DNA of 60,303 nucleotides from Microcoleus sp. FACHB-831 (GTDB lineage Bacteria > Cyanobacteriota > Cyanobacteriia > Cyanobacteriales > FACHB-T130). The stretch spans positions 1-60,303 of the forward strand of contig NZ_JACJON010000027.1 in assembly GCF_014695585.1 (NCBI RefSeq). The letters run 5' to 3'. The translations under genes were made by a program, and so were the position numbers. Each line of letters begins with the position of its first letter. Within the stretch, counting starts at the first letter, position 1. This document shows, piece by piece, positions 33,401 to 41,579 of the stretch. The notes beneath the pieces are model-generated. The model was not told the DNA's origin. It did no database searches and saw nothing but the letters and a program-made list of their open reading frames with translations.

Positions 33401-35192
33401 TGCAGGCGAAACTCGTCTAGTAGCTTATGTCGTCCTAACGGCTGACGACAGCAACCAGCAACAAATGCAATTGCAAGACGAGCAAGTTTCGCAATGGCAG
33501 ATGCTTTACAACGACACTTATAATCAACCTGCTGCTGATGCAGATCCAACCTTCAATATTGTTGGTTGGAATAGCAGTTACACCAATCAGCCTATTCCGC
33601 CAGAACAAATGCGCGAATGGGTAAATAACCAAGTCGCGCAAATTCAGGCTTTGCAACCTAGCCGAGTGTTAGAAATTGGCTGCGGAACAGGTTTATTGAC
33701 GTTCCGAATTGCGCCGCATTGCACTAAATATTGGGGAACCGATTTTTCGCCTTTTTCCCTTAACTACATCCGCCAGCAATTAGAAAATGTAGAAACACGA
33801 AATGTCGTGTCTCTACATCAGAAGATGGCTACTGACTTTGAAGGAATCGAGCCAGAAGCTTTTGATGCGGTAATTATAAACTCGGTTGTGCAATATTTTC
33901 CCACTATCGATTATCTTGTACGGGTGATAGAAGGTGCCGTGCAAGCAACTGCTCCCGGTGGGTTTATTTTAATAGGAGATGTGCGTAGTTTGCCGTTGCT
34001 GCAAGCTTTCCATGCGTCGGTGCAACTTTATCAAGCAGAACCCTCGCTAACCCGCGAGCAATTGCAGCAACGGGTACAAATGCAAGTATTTCAAGAAACT
34101 GAGTTAGCGATCGCTCCCGCTTTCTTCCAGTCATTAAAGCAGCGATTTCCCCAAATTAACGACGTACAAATTCAACTAATACGGGGTCGCCGCCACAATG
34201 AGTTAACTCAGTTTCGTTATAACGCGATTCTCCATGTTGGCGCTAAAGCAGATCCCCCCAACCTCCCTTACCAAGGAGGCTCGACATCGATTAAATGGGA
34301 CGAAAATAACTTAACAGTTTCAACAGTAGAACACCTATTAATCGAGGATAAACCAGAGATTTTAAGCATCACCAGTGTGCCTAATGCGCGAGTAATGGCA
34401 GCGGTTAAAACAGCAGAATGGCTATCTGGTGCAGAAGAATTTAAAACAGCAGGTCAGATGCGTGAAGCTTTGCAAAAGCTCCAAAATTTGGGTATAGAGC
34501 CAGAAGAGTGGTATGCGCTGAATGTACCCTACAAGGTTAATATTAGCTGGTCAGATTCAGGTATCGAAGGACGCTACGATGTAGTGTTTATCCGTCAAGA
34601 TGTGCCTCACTTGATGCCTTTTGTGCAACAGGAACATCTGCGATCACTGCCATCTTATGCTAATAATCCCCTGCAAGCAAAAGCGGCGCGTAAATTAATA
34701 CCCCAGTTGCAAGCTTATCTAACAGAAAAGCTGCCTGAGTATATGATACCCTCGGCTTTTGTAGTCTTAGAATCCCTACCCCTTACGCCTAATGGCAAAG
34801 TAGATCGCCGCGCTTTACCTGCACCAGACCAAATTAAGGCAGAAATAGCAGGAGGCTATGTTGCGCCTCGCACTCCAGTTGAAGAAGTTTTAGTTAAAAT
34901 TTGGACTGAAGTTTTAGGACTTAAGCGAGTAGGTATCAACGACAATTTCTTTGAATTAGGCGGACATTCATTACTAGCGACTCAACTTATTTCCAGAGTA
35001 CGCGACGCATTCGGGGTAGAGTTACCTTTGCGTAGCGTTTTTGAAGCACCTGCGATCGCCCAACTTTCTAAACTAATTGAAAGCCACAAAACTACCACTA
35101 CTAAAACTCAAGCTCCAGCCTTAATACCAATTTCCCGCGATAGTCGTCGCATGAAGCTATCATCTCTCAATAAACAAAGCCAAGATAAATAA
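30456..35192 (+). CDS. Nonribosomal peptide synthetase module 2 (docking-C-A-NMT-PCP), N-methyl-Leu predicted
   Basis: A 1578-residue module beginning at TTG 30456, overlapping the stop of module 1. Residues 1-55 resemble the TubC N-terminal docking domain (ELRAEIQARKAEIISFL). The C domain (about 70-520) has an intact HHIVSDGW (207-214). The A domain has YTSGTTGKPKG, FDACVWEIW (Asp744) and YGPTENTVV. The pocket reads D-A-W-F-L-G-N-V-V-K, identical to a classical Leu code. An N-methyltransferase is inserted after KIRGYRIELGEIEAIL (about 990-1370), with SAM motif VLEIGCGTG at 1071-1079. The A domain resumes with KLPEYMIPSAF and NGKVDRRALP. PCP Ser1505 is in DNFFELGGHSLL. The tail (SRDSRRMKLSSL) resembles natural ends of cyanobacterial NRPS proteins. 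Several repeat-derived insertions are in frame (31157, 33201, 33788, 34251). Confidence 0.95.
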   Translation: MRTVEFLSYIRSLDIQVFVDNDLLRCNAPEGIITPELRAEIQARKAEIISFLNAANYSNSHTYTSIVPISRNQNLPLSFAQQRLWFLDQLVPNNPFYNVPAALRLTGSLDLEALEQTFNEIVRRHEALRTTIVMVEGQPVQAIAPNIKISLPLIDLQELPAAEREKEAQRITTQEAQHPFNLSTDPLLRVRLLRLDETEHILLLNMHHIVSDGWSIGVLIRELGALYTAFASSKDAINRVSTILPELPIQYADFAYWQREWLQGEVLEKQLSYWRQQLDGISILNLPTDRPRPAVQTYRGATEILQLPKSLSEALEAISQQEGATLFMTLLAAFQILLYRYTQQEDIAVGSPIANRNRSEIEGLIGFFVNSLVLRTDLSGNPSFRQLLRRVKEVALGAYAHQDLPFEKLVEELHPERKLNQNPLFQVGFALQNAPMGALELPGLTLSPLGFNSETTRFDLEFHLWERSPNNGLWVDSSEGISGFVIYSTDLFDRATITRMLGHFQTLLENIVANPEQGIANLSILSESELHQLLVEWNNTQTDYPQSKCIHQLFESVAELSPDDIAVVFEDRNYTYRELNIRSNQLARYLQKQGVKAEVLVGLCVERSLEMVVGMLGILKAGGAYVPLDPSYPVERLSFMIEDAQVPVVLTQQRCVNRVEKLSSQVICLDKDWKIISQESEDNPISNVTANNLAYAIYTSGTTGKPKGVQIEHRSLVNLVCWHQQAFAVTPLDRVTQVAGVAFDACVWEIWPYLSAGASIYFTDDETRRSPEKIRDFLLSKAITISFLPTPLAEKLLLLDWPNDAALRILLTGGDKLHQYPLTSHPFQVVNNYGPTENTVVTTSGIVPVSKHDVLPAIGRPIANTQIYVLDAYLQPVPIGVAGELYISGDGLGREYLNRRELTAERFIPNPFISYRDASNSVSKIYKTGDLVRYRANGNIEFLGRLDDQVKIRGYRIELGEIEAILSQHPSVVQTVAIAPENAGETRLVAYVVLTADDSNQQQMQLQDEQVSQWQMLYNDTYNQPAADADPTFNIVGWNSSYTNQPIPPEQMREWVNNQVAQIQALQPSRVLEIGCGTGLLTFRIAPHCTKYWGTDFSPFSLNYIRQQLENVETRNVVSLHQKMATDFEGIEPEAFDAVIINSVVQYFPTIDYLVRVIEGAVQATAPGGFILIGDVRSLPLLQAFHASVQLYQAEPSLTREQLQQRVQMQVFQETELAIAPAFFQSLKQRFPQINDVQIQLIRGRRHNELTQFRYNAILHVGAKADPPNLPYQGGSTSIKWDENNLTVSTVEHLLIEDKPEILSITSVPNARVMAAVKTAEWLSGAEEFKTAGQMREALQKLQNLGIEPEEWYALNVPYKVNISWSDSGIEGRYDVVFIRQDVPHLMPFVQQEHLRSLPSYANNPLQAKAARKLIPQLQAYLTEKLPEYMIPSAFVVLESLPLTPNGKVDRRALPAPDQIKAEIAGGYVAPRTPVEEVLVKIWTEVLGLKRVGINDNFFELGGHSLLATQLISRVRDAFGVELPLRSVFEAPAIAQLSKLIESHKTTTTKTQAPALIPISRDSRRMKLSSLNKQSQDK
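31157..31176 (+). repeat. Perfect 20-bp palindrome AGACGCGATTAATCGCGTCT inside the C domain of module 2
   Basis: The palindrome lies in frame after SSK and encodes DAINRV. Modules 1 and 3 lack it at this position: their loops read ASKNAVNSSPLEELPIQYAD and ANKERSPLPELPIQYAD. Confidence 0.8.
33201..33224 (+). repeat. Degenerate AGAGAC...GTCTCT palindrome in the A domain of module 2
   Basis: AGAGACGCGA-GTAATTCA-GTCTCT at 33201-33224 encodes RDASNSVS between NPFI and KIYKTGDL, at the homologous position to 29737 and 51472. Confidence 0.6.
33788..33817 (+). repeat. 13-bp inverted repeat in the methyltransferase of module 2
   Basis: Arms TGTAGAAACACGA (33788-33800) and TCGTGTCTCTACA (33805-33817), one mismatch, 4-nt loop. 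It encodes NVETRNVVSLH and is similar in type to the AGACGCG palindromes. Confidence 0.65.
34251..34279 (+). repeat. CCCCCC...GGAGG repeat element inside the methyltransferase/A-domain junction
   Basis: GATCCCCCCAACCTCCC followed by TTACCAAGGAGG encodes ADPPNLPYQGG. Elements of this type (C-run, TTACCAAGG, G-run) are common between genes in cyanobacteria; here it is read through in frame. Confidence 0.55.
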
Positions 35193-35224
35193 TTACGCCA
35201 CTTCTCAAAAGCGATAAGTCGCCT

Positions 35225-37885
35225 TTAAGTTGTTCTGGTACGTCCAGCCAAGCTTGCAACTATAGCAACCAAATCGTCTGGCTCTATTGGTTTCGCTACG
35301 TGCATCTGGAAACCTGCTGAAAGAGCTTGCAAGCGGTCTTCCTCTCTAGCGTAAGCTGTTAGGGCGATCGCTGGAATGGTTCCTCCAAGTTTTGGAGCTA
35401 GCGATCGCACTTTGCCGATAAAACTGTAACCGTCTTCTTCTGGCATGCCGATATCGCTTACTATTACATCTGGCCTAAACGACTTAATTGCCTCAAGCGC
35501 TTCACCTGTTGATGCAGCGGCGCTCGTCTTAGCGCCAGACTGTTCGAGCGCAAAAGTTACAAATTCTCGCGTATCTGGCTCATCATCTACTACAAGTACG
35601 CGCACGCCAGCCAGAGAAGAGGAAAAAGGAAAGTCTGAAGAGTTTATATTTTCCAAATTTTCGGTCGAATCTCCTTTCCCCAAACTGTTATAAAGTGGCA
35701 GTTTTACGGTAAACGTTGTCCCAAGTCCTTCTCCAAGACTTTCCACGCTGACATTACCGCCATGCAATTCTACCAAGTGACGCACGATTGCTAATCCCAA
35801 CCCTAATCCGCCAAATTTCCTAGTAATAGTGCTATCAGCTTGGCGGAAGTAATCAAAAACATAAGGTAGAAATTCTTCAGTAATGCCTTTGCCTGTGTCC
35901 TTAACTTGAATTTGAGCAAACGAACCTATAGTCTCAAGTAAAATTTCTATACGCCCTCCTTGCGGGGTGAACTTAATCGCATTAGAGAGCAAATTCCAGA
36001 CAACTTGCTGCAATCGGTTCCCATCGCCGGAAACTATTGCTCTAGTCGAATGAACCAGCGCCTCAATTTGAATCGACTTAGCTTCAGCAGCTAACCGCAT
36101 AGTATCTATCGCTGCTTCAATGATTGATGCTAGATTAACCGGAAACGCATTCAAGCTGATTTTTCCCTGCATGATGCGTGAAACATCCAGCAAATCTTCA
36201 ATTAATTGCGTCTGCAAAGTGGCGTTGCGCTCGATTATCTCAAGAGCGCGAGCAGTAGTAGCGGCATCATATTTGCGCGATCGCAGCAGCTTTGCCCAAC
36301 CCAAAATTGGGTTGAGCGGCGATCGCAATTCGTGGGAAAGCACTGCCAAAAACTCATCCTTGACTCGGTTGGCTGACTCAGCCTGAGTGCGTGCTATCTG
36401 TTCAGCTTCGTACAACCGTCTATTCTCGATCGCCACCGCTCCCATCTGTGCTAGCTGCACGATGATGGCTTCATCTTCTTCGGTAAACTCGCCCTCATAC
36501 TTATCCGATAGCTGGATCAAACCAATGTTTCGTCCGTCTCGCCCTACAAGCGGTGCCGCAAGCCAACCGCGCATCGGCGGATGCTTGTCAGCATGCTTGC
36601 CAAACCCTTGCCATTTTGGATGAGCTTCGAGTTGCGCTTGAGTCATCCGCATCGGACGATTTGCATGGCAGACACAAGCGTAAATACCAGAGCCATCAGT
36701 CTTTTCATCATAGTCTCGCCACGCTGCATACTTATCCGAGAGCAAGACACAATTGATAGCCTGCGTCCAGTTTTGATCGATAGTCATACTCGTGACTGAC
36801 TGGTGTGCTAGGATAATTTCCTGTGCTTGTTGCGCGATCGCTCTTAGCACGTCTTCGGTTGAAACAGCCGAGTTGATAGCAAGCGAAGCTAGCGCCAGCT
36901 TTTGTAATCGCGTTGTATGTTGCAGCTCTTGTGCCAGCAGGCGTTCGCGCTCTTGCTCTGCTTCCTTGCGGCTGGTAATATCCCGGAAATAAATGCCAAG
37001 CCCGTCTTTGTAAGGATAAGCATGGATCTCCAACCATATGCTTAACGGCTCGTAGAACTGCTCAAAATGTACAGCCACCCCATCGGCGATCGCGCGACGA
37101 TATTCTTGCTCAACTCGCTGTCCTACTGACCAAGGCCAAACTTCCCAGTGAGTTTTGCCAATGAATTCTTCTGGCTTTTTCCCGGTAAGCCTCGCCGCCT
37201 CTCTGTTGATATAGGTAATTCGCCACTGGTTATCTAAAGCCACAAACGCATCATTGATGCTTTCCAAGATACTTATGCTTCTCTCCTGTTCCTCTTGCGC
37301 TTGATCGCGTGCCTTTGCCAGTTCTTCGTTCGCTGCTAGCAGCCGTAGGTTGACCTCTTGTAACTCCTGCAACCTCAGATAAATCTCAGCTTCCATCTGC
37401 ACCGCACGGCTTTGCAGCTTTTCATTTAGCTTTTGCTGCTCGATTTCCTGCTGCTTGAGCCTGATGAACTCGCTGATATCCTCAACATAATTAAAGATAT
37501 AGGCAACCTGGTTGTCCGCGCCAAAAACTGGCGAGTTGACGACACTCCAGTATCTCTCCTCAAATCCACCCCCCTCAGATTCGGGACGGCGAATGTCATA
37601 CTTCTGGATCGCCATAGTGTCTGAAGCCCGATTCTGTAGCACCCGCTTCAGCGAGTTTCGCAGATTGCTGACCCCCTTAGCGTTGGGATCTTCAGGATTG
37701 TCAGGGAAGGCATCAAAGACTTGACGCCCCATAATTTCCTCGCGTTTCGTCATCGTTGCACGCAAGTAAGCATCGCTCGCCGCCACGATAGTAAAATCCG
37801 GCGTCAATACTAAATACAAGCCTGGTGCTGACTCAAACAAAGTCTTAAAGTCAGGCATTGTTAGAGGGATTGAGGAGTGTGTCAT
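35225..37885 (-). CDS. Hybrid histidine kinase (PAS-PAS-GAF-HisKA-HATPase-receiver)
   Basis: An 886-residue soluble hybrid kinase. PAS1 (about 12-140, followed by coiled coil 140-205), PAS2 (about 205-310), GAF (about 335-495, with Cys-rich IYACVCHANRPMRM). The kinase core has DEFLAVLSHELRSPLNPILGW (His518), N-box VVWNLLSNAIKFT, G1 DTGKGI and GLGLGLAIVRHLVELHGG. The C-terminal receiver (about 760-880) has VLVVDDEPDTRE, phosphoacceptor Asp811 (IVSDIGMPEEDGYS) and Lys865. Its receiver closely resembles the stand-alone receiver encoded at 39031-39456. It ends 32 bp from, and convergent to, NRPS module 2. The signal sensed is unknown. Confidence 0.93.
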   Translation of the reverse strand: MTHSSIPLTMPDFKTLFESAPGLYLVLTPDFTIVAASDAYLRATMTKREEIMGRQVFDAFPDNPEDPNAKGVSNLRNSLKRVLQNRASDTMAIQKYDIRRPESEGGGFEERYWSVVNSPVFGADNQVAYIFNYVEDISEFIRLKQQEIEQQKLNEKLQSRAVQMEAEIYLRLQELQEVNLRLLAANEELAKARDQAQEEQERSISILESINDAFVALDNQWRITYINREAARLTGKKPEEFIGKTHWEVWPWSVGQRVEQEYRRAIADGVAVHFEQFYEPLSIWLEIHAYPYKDGLGIYFRDITSRKEAEQERERLLAQELQHTTRLQKLALASLAINSAVSTEDVLRAIAQQAQEIILAHQSVTSMTIDQNWTQAINCVLLSDKYAAWRDYDEKTDGSGIYACVCHANRPMRMTQAQLEAHPKWQGFGKHADKHPPMRGWLAAPLVGRDGRNIGLIQLSDKYEGEFTEEDEAIIVQLAQMGAVAIENRRLYEAEQIARTQAESANRVKDEFLAVLSHELRSPLNPILGWAKLLRSRKYDAATTARALEIIERNATLQTQLIEDLLDVSRIMQGKISLNAFPVNLASIIEAAIDTMRLAAEAKSIQIEALVHSTRAIVSGDGNRLQQVVWNLLSNAIKFTPQGGRIEILLETIGSFAQIQVKDTGKGITEEFLPYVFDYFRQADSTITRKFGGLGLGLAIVRHLVELHGGNVSVESLGEGLGTTFTVKLPLYNSLGKGDSTENLENINSSDFPFSSSLAGVRVLVVDDEPDTREFVTFALEQSGAKTSAAASTGEALEAIKSFRPDVIVSDIGMPEEDGYSFIGKVRSLAPKLGGTIPAIALTAYAREEDRLQALSAGFQMHVAKPIEPDDLVAIVASLAGRTRTT

Positions 37886-39030
37886 AATTATGTGCCCGCT
37901 CGACTATTCTTTGTTCCGATACAGCTTTACTTGTTGAAATATATTTAAGCAGATAGAACTTTATATAACCCAGTAAACTTTCGTCAGCTACCTCAAGATT
38001 GATAAAGGGGCAATCAATAGTTCTAAAGAAATTATTTTTCTTTACTGCATCTTTTGCTCTGCAACGCTATGGTTTTAATGAACAGTTAGTTTGCGGCGAT
38101 CGCTTCTACAATAACCTGTTTCAGATTTAATTTGTCTACAGTCACTCCCAAAAAGTTTTGAAGCGCCCTGATAGGATTGGTTCTTGGAGTGCATTTGCAA
38201 TATAGAGCTAGCCTAACAGTCATTCTTATCTTTTGCTTTTTGCCTTTAGATCTTTCGCGCCAACGCTTCCCTAGTGTAACTTGTTGTAGCGCTTGTTACT
38301 TAGAGTTGTAATAGAACTGAATTCAATCATTTCATCTTATAGGTTGCATTAAGGTACAAAAACCAACATTTAATGTAATTTGATAGCTTTCACTGGCGCT
38401 CTAGCCATTCTACAAATAATTAAATCCGTCTAATTAGCACCATATTTGTCATTGTAGAAGGGGAATAACGCAGGCGAACCCTACAAAAAGCTGCGCTAAC
38501 GTTTCTTGGCTTAAGCGTGCTGATAACTCCGCTTGTCTCCAGATAGCGTGAGTTGCGCGTGGGTAGAGTAATTGAGGCATAAATCGCAGCCATGCCATTT
38601 TGCTCAACTTCTAAGGATAAACTAACCTTAATCCGATCGGCCCATATTAACTTCTGTCCACTTCTCAAAATTTTTCATCTTTTAGCTATAGCAATCCATA
38701 CCAGTCTTGGCTTTGGGATTGTTCACTTGCATGGGTATCGGTGCAAATAAAGATATGCTTGATAAATCATTGTTTTTTAGTACGAAACCGTACTGAACTC
38801 AATTGTAAACTCACTTATCCTGAAAGAACATCGGCGGCTATTAGACTCTAAAGTATTGCACTATACTCGTTGCTCTTGTTCACCTAACTAAATTAGAGAA
38901 ATTCTCAGCCTCGGCTAAAGGTACTAATCGAGTAATAACAATTACTCGCATTTGTCCGCGTACAGAACCGTAGACGAATGTTGTCTGCTTCATTTGACAA
39001 CTTTGTATTATATAGAGGAAATATCTTCAG
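37886..39030. other. 1.1-kb intergenic region between divergent regulatory genes
   Basis: It carries the promoters of the hybrid kinase (minus) and of the receiver/PAS-CRP operon (plus). A minus-strand frame at 38420-38668 (82 codons from a TTG) shows no recognised family and is not called. The string CTATAGCAATCC near 38686 matches the end of the MITE-like element at 57866-57967. Nothing else could be identified. Confidence 0.5.
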
Positions 39031-39456
39031 GTGATGTGTTATCAATCTTTGCCACCGCTTGATGGGCTGCAAGTCCTCGTTGTTGATAACGATCCTGATT
39101 CTAGATATTTACTGACACTGGTGTTTGAAGAGTATGGCGTTAAAACGATTGGGGCAACATCGGTAGGCGAGGCTATAGAAATCCTCAAACACATTACACC
39201 AGACCTCCTGATCAGCGAACTTGGCTTGCCCAAAGAAGATGGCTACTCGCTGATGCGCCGGGTGAAAGCCCTTGAGAGCGGGCGATCGGAGATTCCAGCG
39301 ATCGCCCTAACAGCATATGCAATGGAGAGCGATCGCTCCCAGGCTCTATCGGTCGGCTTTTACAAACACTTATCCAAACCTTTCGACATCGACGAATTAA
39401 TAAAAACAGTTGCTTGCCTAATTTTTAATAAACAATTTCAAACGGTACCTACATGA
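39031..39456 (+). CDS. Stand-alone receiver-domain protein with Glu at the phosphoacceptor site
   Basis: A 141-residue single receiver domain. The start is GTG at 39031 or the adjacent ATG at 39034, with AGAGGAA upstream. The acidic pair (VDNDPDS, Asp19/Asp21), the conserved Thr94 (ALTAYA) and Lys116 (LSKPFD) are present. The phosphoacceptor position reads LLISELGLPKEDGYS, with Glu63 where Asp is expected. A Glu there cannot be phosphorylated in the usual way and often mimics the active state. Its stop overlaps the ATG of the PAS-CRP gene (ATGA), so the two are translationally coupled. The sequence is close to the receiver of the hybrid kinase at 35225-37885, suggesting duplication. Confidence 0.9.
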   Translation: MMCYQSLPPLDGLQVLVVDNDPDSRYLLTLVFEEYGVKTIGATSVGEAIEILKHITPDLLISELGLPKEDGYSLMRRVKALESGRSEIPAIALTAYAMESDRSQALSVGFYKHLSKPFDIDELIKTVACLIFNKQFQTVPT

Positions 39457-40640
39457 ATACCACTGTCTTTGCTCAACAAGTAGAAGCGATGTCTGAGCGC
39501 TTAACGATCCTCTATCAAGGAATCGACATATCCTCTTCACTACCGCCTGCTTTACTACCATCTGCTCTCAAAGAACTGGGTGTTGCATCGGAGCGACTTG
39601 AGGTAGCAGCAGAAATGCTGCACCAACAGAATCGGAAGTTATCATTGGCTGACCAGAGTTTGGAAGCCGAACGTCAGGAACACCAAGTATTGTTGGAGTT
39701 TATTCCCGATGCTTACCTGCTAACAGATGCAGCAGGAATAATTCAGGAAGCGAATTCGGCAGCTACCAAGTTGCTTAAGATCCCGCAATCTTTGCTGATT
39801 GGTAAGTCGATAAAAGCTTTTGTAACTCGTGAAACTCAGCAAGCGTTTGAGGCTGAGTTGCAGCGGCTCCCGCAAAGATCTTGGAAACAGGAGTGGCAGA
39901 TCCGCTTGCAGCCTTATCAAAGCGAGACGTTTAATGCCAGCGTCCTCGTAGAGGTAAACCGCCAGCAAGCAAACCAACCGATGACCGTGCGCTGGCTGTT
40001 GCGCCAATCGAGCGATGCTTTTGGGGGAACGCGCAGCGACAATCGCAGCCAGGTCGAAGTATCAGAAAAACCTGAAAACTATGACGATCTCGGCTACCGT
40101 TTGCAGGTCTATCACAAAGGGGAAATCATTCCTTTAAACCCTAACGTGATTTGGCAGGTTCGTTCAGGCTTGGTCAAACTAACAACATTTTCTGATAAGG
40201 GCCAAGAAGTGTTGGTTGGGTTAGCAGGTGCCTCAGCCCCCTTTGGTTCTAGCTTGACTGCCCTGCCACTCTATCAGGCAACCGCTCTGGCCGATACTCA
40301 GCTATGGTGCATTCCATGCAACGACTTCGCGGCGTCTCCTAAACTCAAGCAGCGCCTTTTACCCCAAATTAGCCAACGACTAAAACAAACCGAATTGCTG
40401 CTAGCTGTTTACGGACAAGTACGAGTCGCAGACCGCTTGGAGAGTTTATTAAAGTTGTTAAAAGAGGAAATTGGGCAACCTGTAGCGAATGGCACTCGGT
40501 TGAGCGTTCGTCTAACACATGAAGACCTTGCTAATGCCTGCTGCACAACCCGAGTCACCATCACCCGGTTGCTTAGTCAACTACAGCAGCAAAACAAGCT
40601 GAGTATGGACTCTCAACATCACATAGTTTTAAAGGCATAG
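39453..40640 (+). CDS. PAS-CRP fusion transcriptional regulator
   Basis: A 395-residue regulator. A helical N-terminus (about 1-75) precedes a PAS domain (about 78-190, LLEFIPDAYLLTDAAGIIQEANSAATKLL). A cyclic-nucleotide-binding-like barrel follows (about 215-310, YHKGEIIPLNPNVIWQVRSGLVKLTTF), then an FNR/CRP-type helix-turn-helix (about 335-395, RLTHEDLANACCTTRVTITRLLSQLQ). The barrel keeps the fold pattern but not the full cAMP-binding signature, so cAMP need not be the ligand. It is coupled by ATGA overlap to the Glu-type receiver gene. The perfect palindrome at 40716-40766 follows. An input through PAS and/or the receiver is inferred. Confidence 0.88.
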   Translation: MNTTVFAQQVEAMSERLTILYQGIDISSSLPPALLPSALKELGVASERLEVAAEMLHQQNRKLSLADQSLEAERQEHQVLLEFIPDAYLLTDAAGIIQEANSAATKLLKIPQSLLIGKSIKAFVTRETQQAFEAELQRLPQRSWKQEWQIRLQPYQSETFNASVLVEVNRQQANQPMTVRWLLRQSSDAFGGTRSDNRSQVEVSEKPENYDDLGYRLQVYHKGEIIPLNPNVIWQVRSGLVKLTTFSDKGQEVLVGLAGASAPFGSSLTALPLYQATALADTQLWCIPCNDFAASPKLKQRLLPQISQRLKQTELLLAVYGQVRVADRLESLLKLLKEEIGQPVANGTRLSVRLTHEDLANACCTTRVTITRLLSQLQQQNKLSMDSQHHIVLKA

Positions 40641-40715
40641 GACAGCTAAAGATCGGCACTCCTGTGGCTTAGACCCTGACGAACTTATCTGGAACTTTTT
40701 GCACAGAGGGTGTGA

Positions 40716-40766
40716 AGAACTCTTTCAAGCGATTTTTGCGTAGCAAAAATCGCTTGAAAGAGTTCT
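40716..40766. repeat. 51-bp perfect palindrome (24-bp arms, 3-nt loop)
   Basis: Arms 40716-40739 and 40743-40766 are exact reverse complements, beginning AGAACTCTTTCAAGCGATTT and ending ...GAAAGAGTTCT, with loop GTA. It lies between the PAS-CRP stop and the CRP-like start (40797). There is no T-run after it, so it is not a standard terminator. It could be a processed stem, a regulator site or a mobile palindromic element. Confidence 0.85.
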
Positions 40767-40796
40767 AATTACTTGTGTAGCCTGACACTTTTCCAT

Positions 40797-41507
40797 ATGC
40801 CTCGTGAAAACCGCCTGCTTGCCAACATATGCCGTGATTTATACGCCAAACTCGCCCCTGACCTGAAGCAAGTTTCGCTGGAACAGGGCACGATACTCCA
40901 CCATCCGGGCGAGACTATCAAAAATCTCTATTTCCCCATCGATTGCCTGCTCTCGATCACCGTCACGATGCTTGACGGCGCTACGGTTGAGGCGGGTTTA
41001 ATCGGCAACCGTGAAGTAATCGGCGTCAATGCCTTCATGGGCGGAAGGGAGACTACGCAGACCGAATACATCGTCCAGATGGCGGGCAGTGCCATCAAGG
41101 TGGATGCAGAACTGCTGCTGGAGGAGTTCGATCGCAATAAGAATTTGCGCGACGTGCTGCTGCGCTACACGCAAGCACTGATCGCGCAGATCTCGCAGAC
41201 CACCGCCTGCAACAGCCTCCACGTTCTAGACCAACGCTTGGCACGCTGGCTGCTCGAAGCGCAAGACCGGGCTGACACGGACGACCTTAAGCTGACGCAG
41301 GAGTTCCTCGGCCATATGCTGGGCGTGCGCCGCGCTGGCGTCACTCAAGCTGCCCAAAAGCTTCAGGAGAAGGGTGTCATCCGGTATCAGCGAGGTCACG
41401 TCCATATCTTAGACCAGCAGGGGTTGGAAGCGGCTTCGTGCGAGTGTTTCCATGTTCTTAGAGAGGAATACGATCGCTTGCTTGGAGGAAAAAATAGAGA
41501 TGGCTGA
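40797..41507 (+). CDS. Crp/Fnr-family transcriptional regulator
   Basis: About 236 residues from the ATG at 40797 (MPRENRLLANI); the frame extends back to a TTG at 40773. Cyclic-nucleotide-binding-like domain (about 10-130, LEQGTILHHPGETIKNLYFP, GNREVIGVNAFMGG) and a C-terminal winged HTH (about 150-225, TQEFLGHMLGVRRAGVTQAA). This kind of regulator (NRLLA..., HVLDQRLARWLLEAQDR) is common in proteobacteria and also found in cyanobacteria. The gene is visibly richer in G+C than its neighbours, especially 41100-41400, and uses codons such as CTG, CGC and GGC, which suggests acquisition from another lineage. It is followed by a strong hairpin at 41580-41620. Confidence 0.9.
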   Translation: MPRENRLLANICRDLYAKLAPDLKQVSLEQGTILHHPGETIKNLYFPIDCLLSITVTMLDGATVEAGLIGNREVIGVNAFMGGRETTQTEYIVQMAGSAIKVDAELLLEEFDRNKNLRDVLLRYTQALIAQISQTTACNSLHVLDQRLARWLLEAQDRADTDDLKLTQEFLGHMLGVRRAGVTQAAQKLQEKGVIRYQRGHVHILDQQGLEAASCECFHVLREEYDRLLGGKNRDG

Positions 41508-41579
41508 TCAGATCTTTATTACCTTCTGTAGTGGGGCAGAAACTGAAAAAGGCAAAGGAGAAGGCGAAAAGGTAAACGC

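Noticed and set aside
34920-35192. Module 2 seeming to be cut off at the start of a further condensation domain
   Set aside because: The ending SRDSRRMKLSSL is a pattern seen at natural C-termini of cyanobacterial NRPS proteins, so truncation is not needed to explain it.
38420-38668. 82-codon minus-strand frame between the regulatory genes
   Set aside because: TTG start, no family, no ribosome site.
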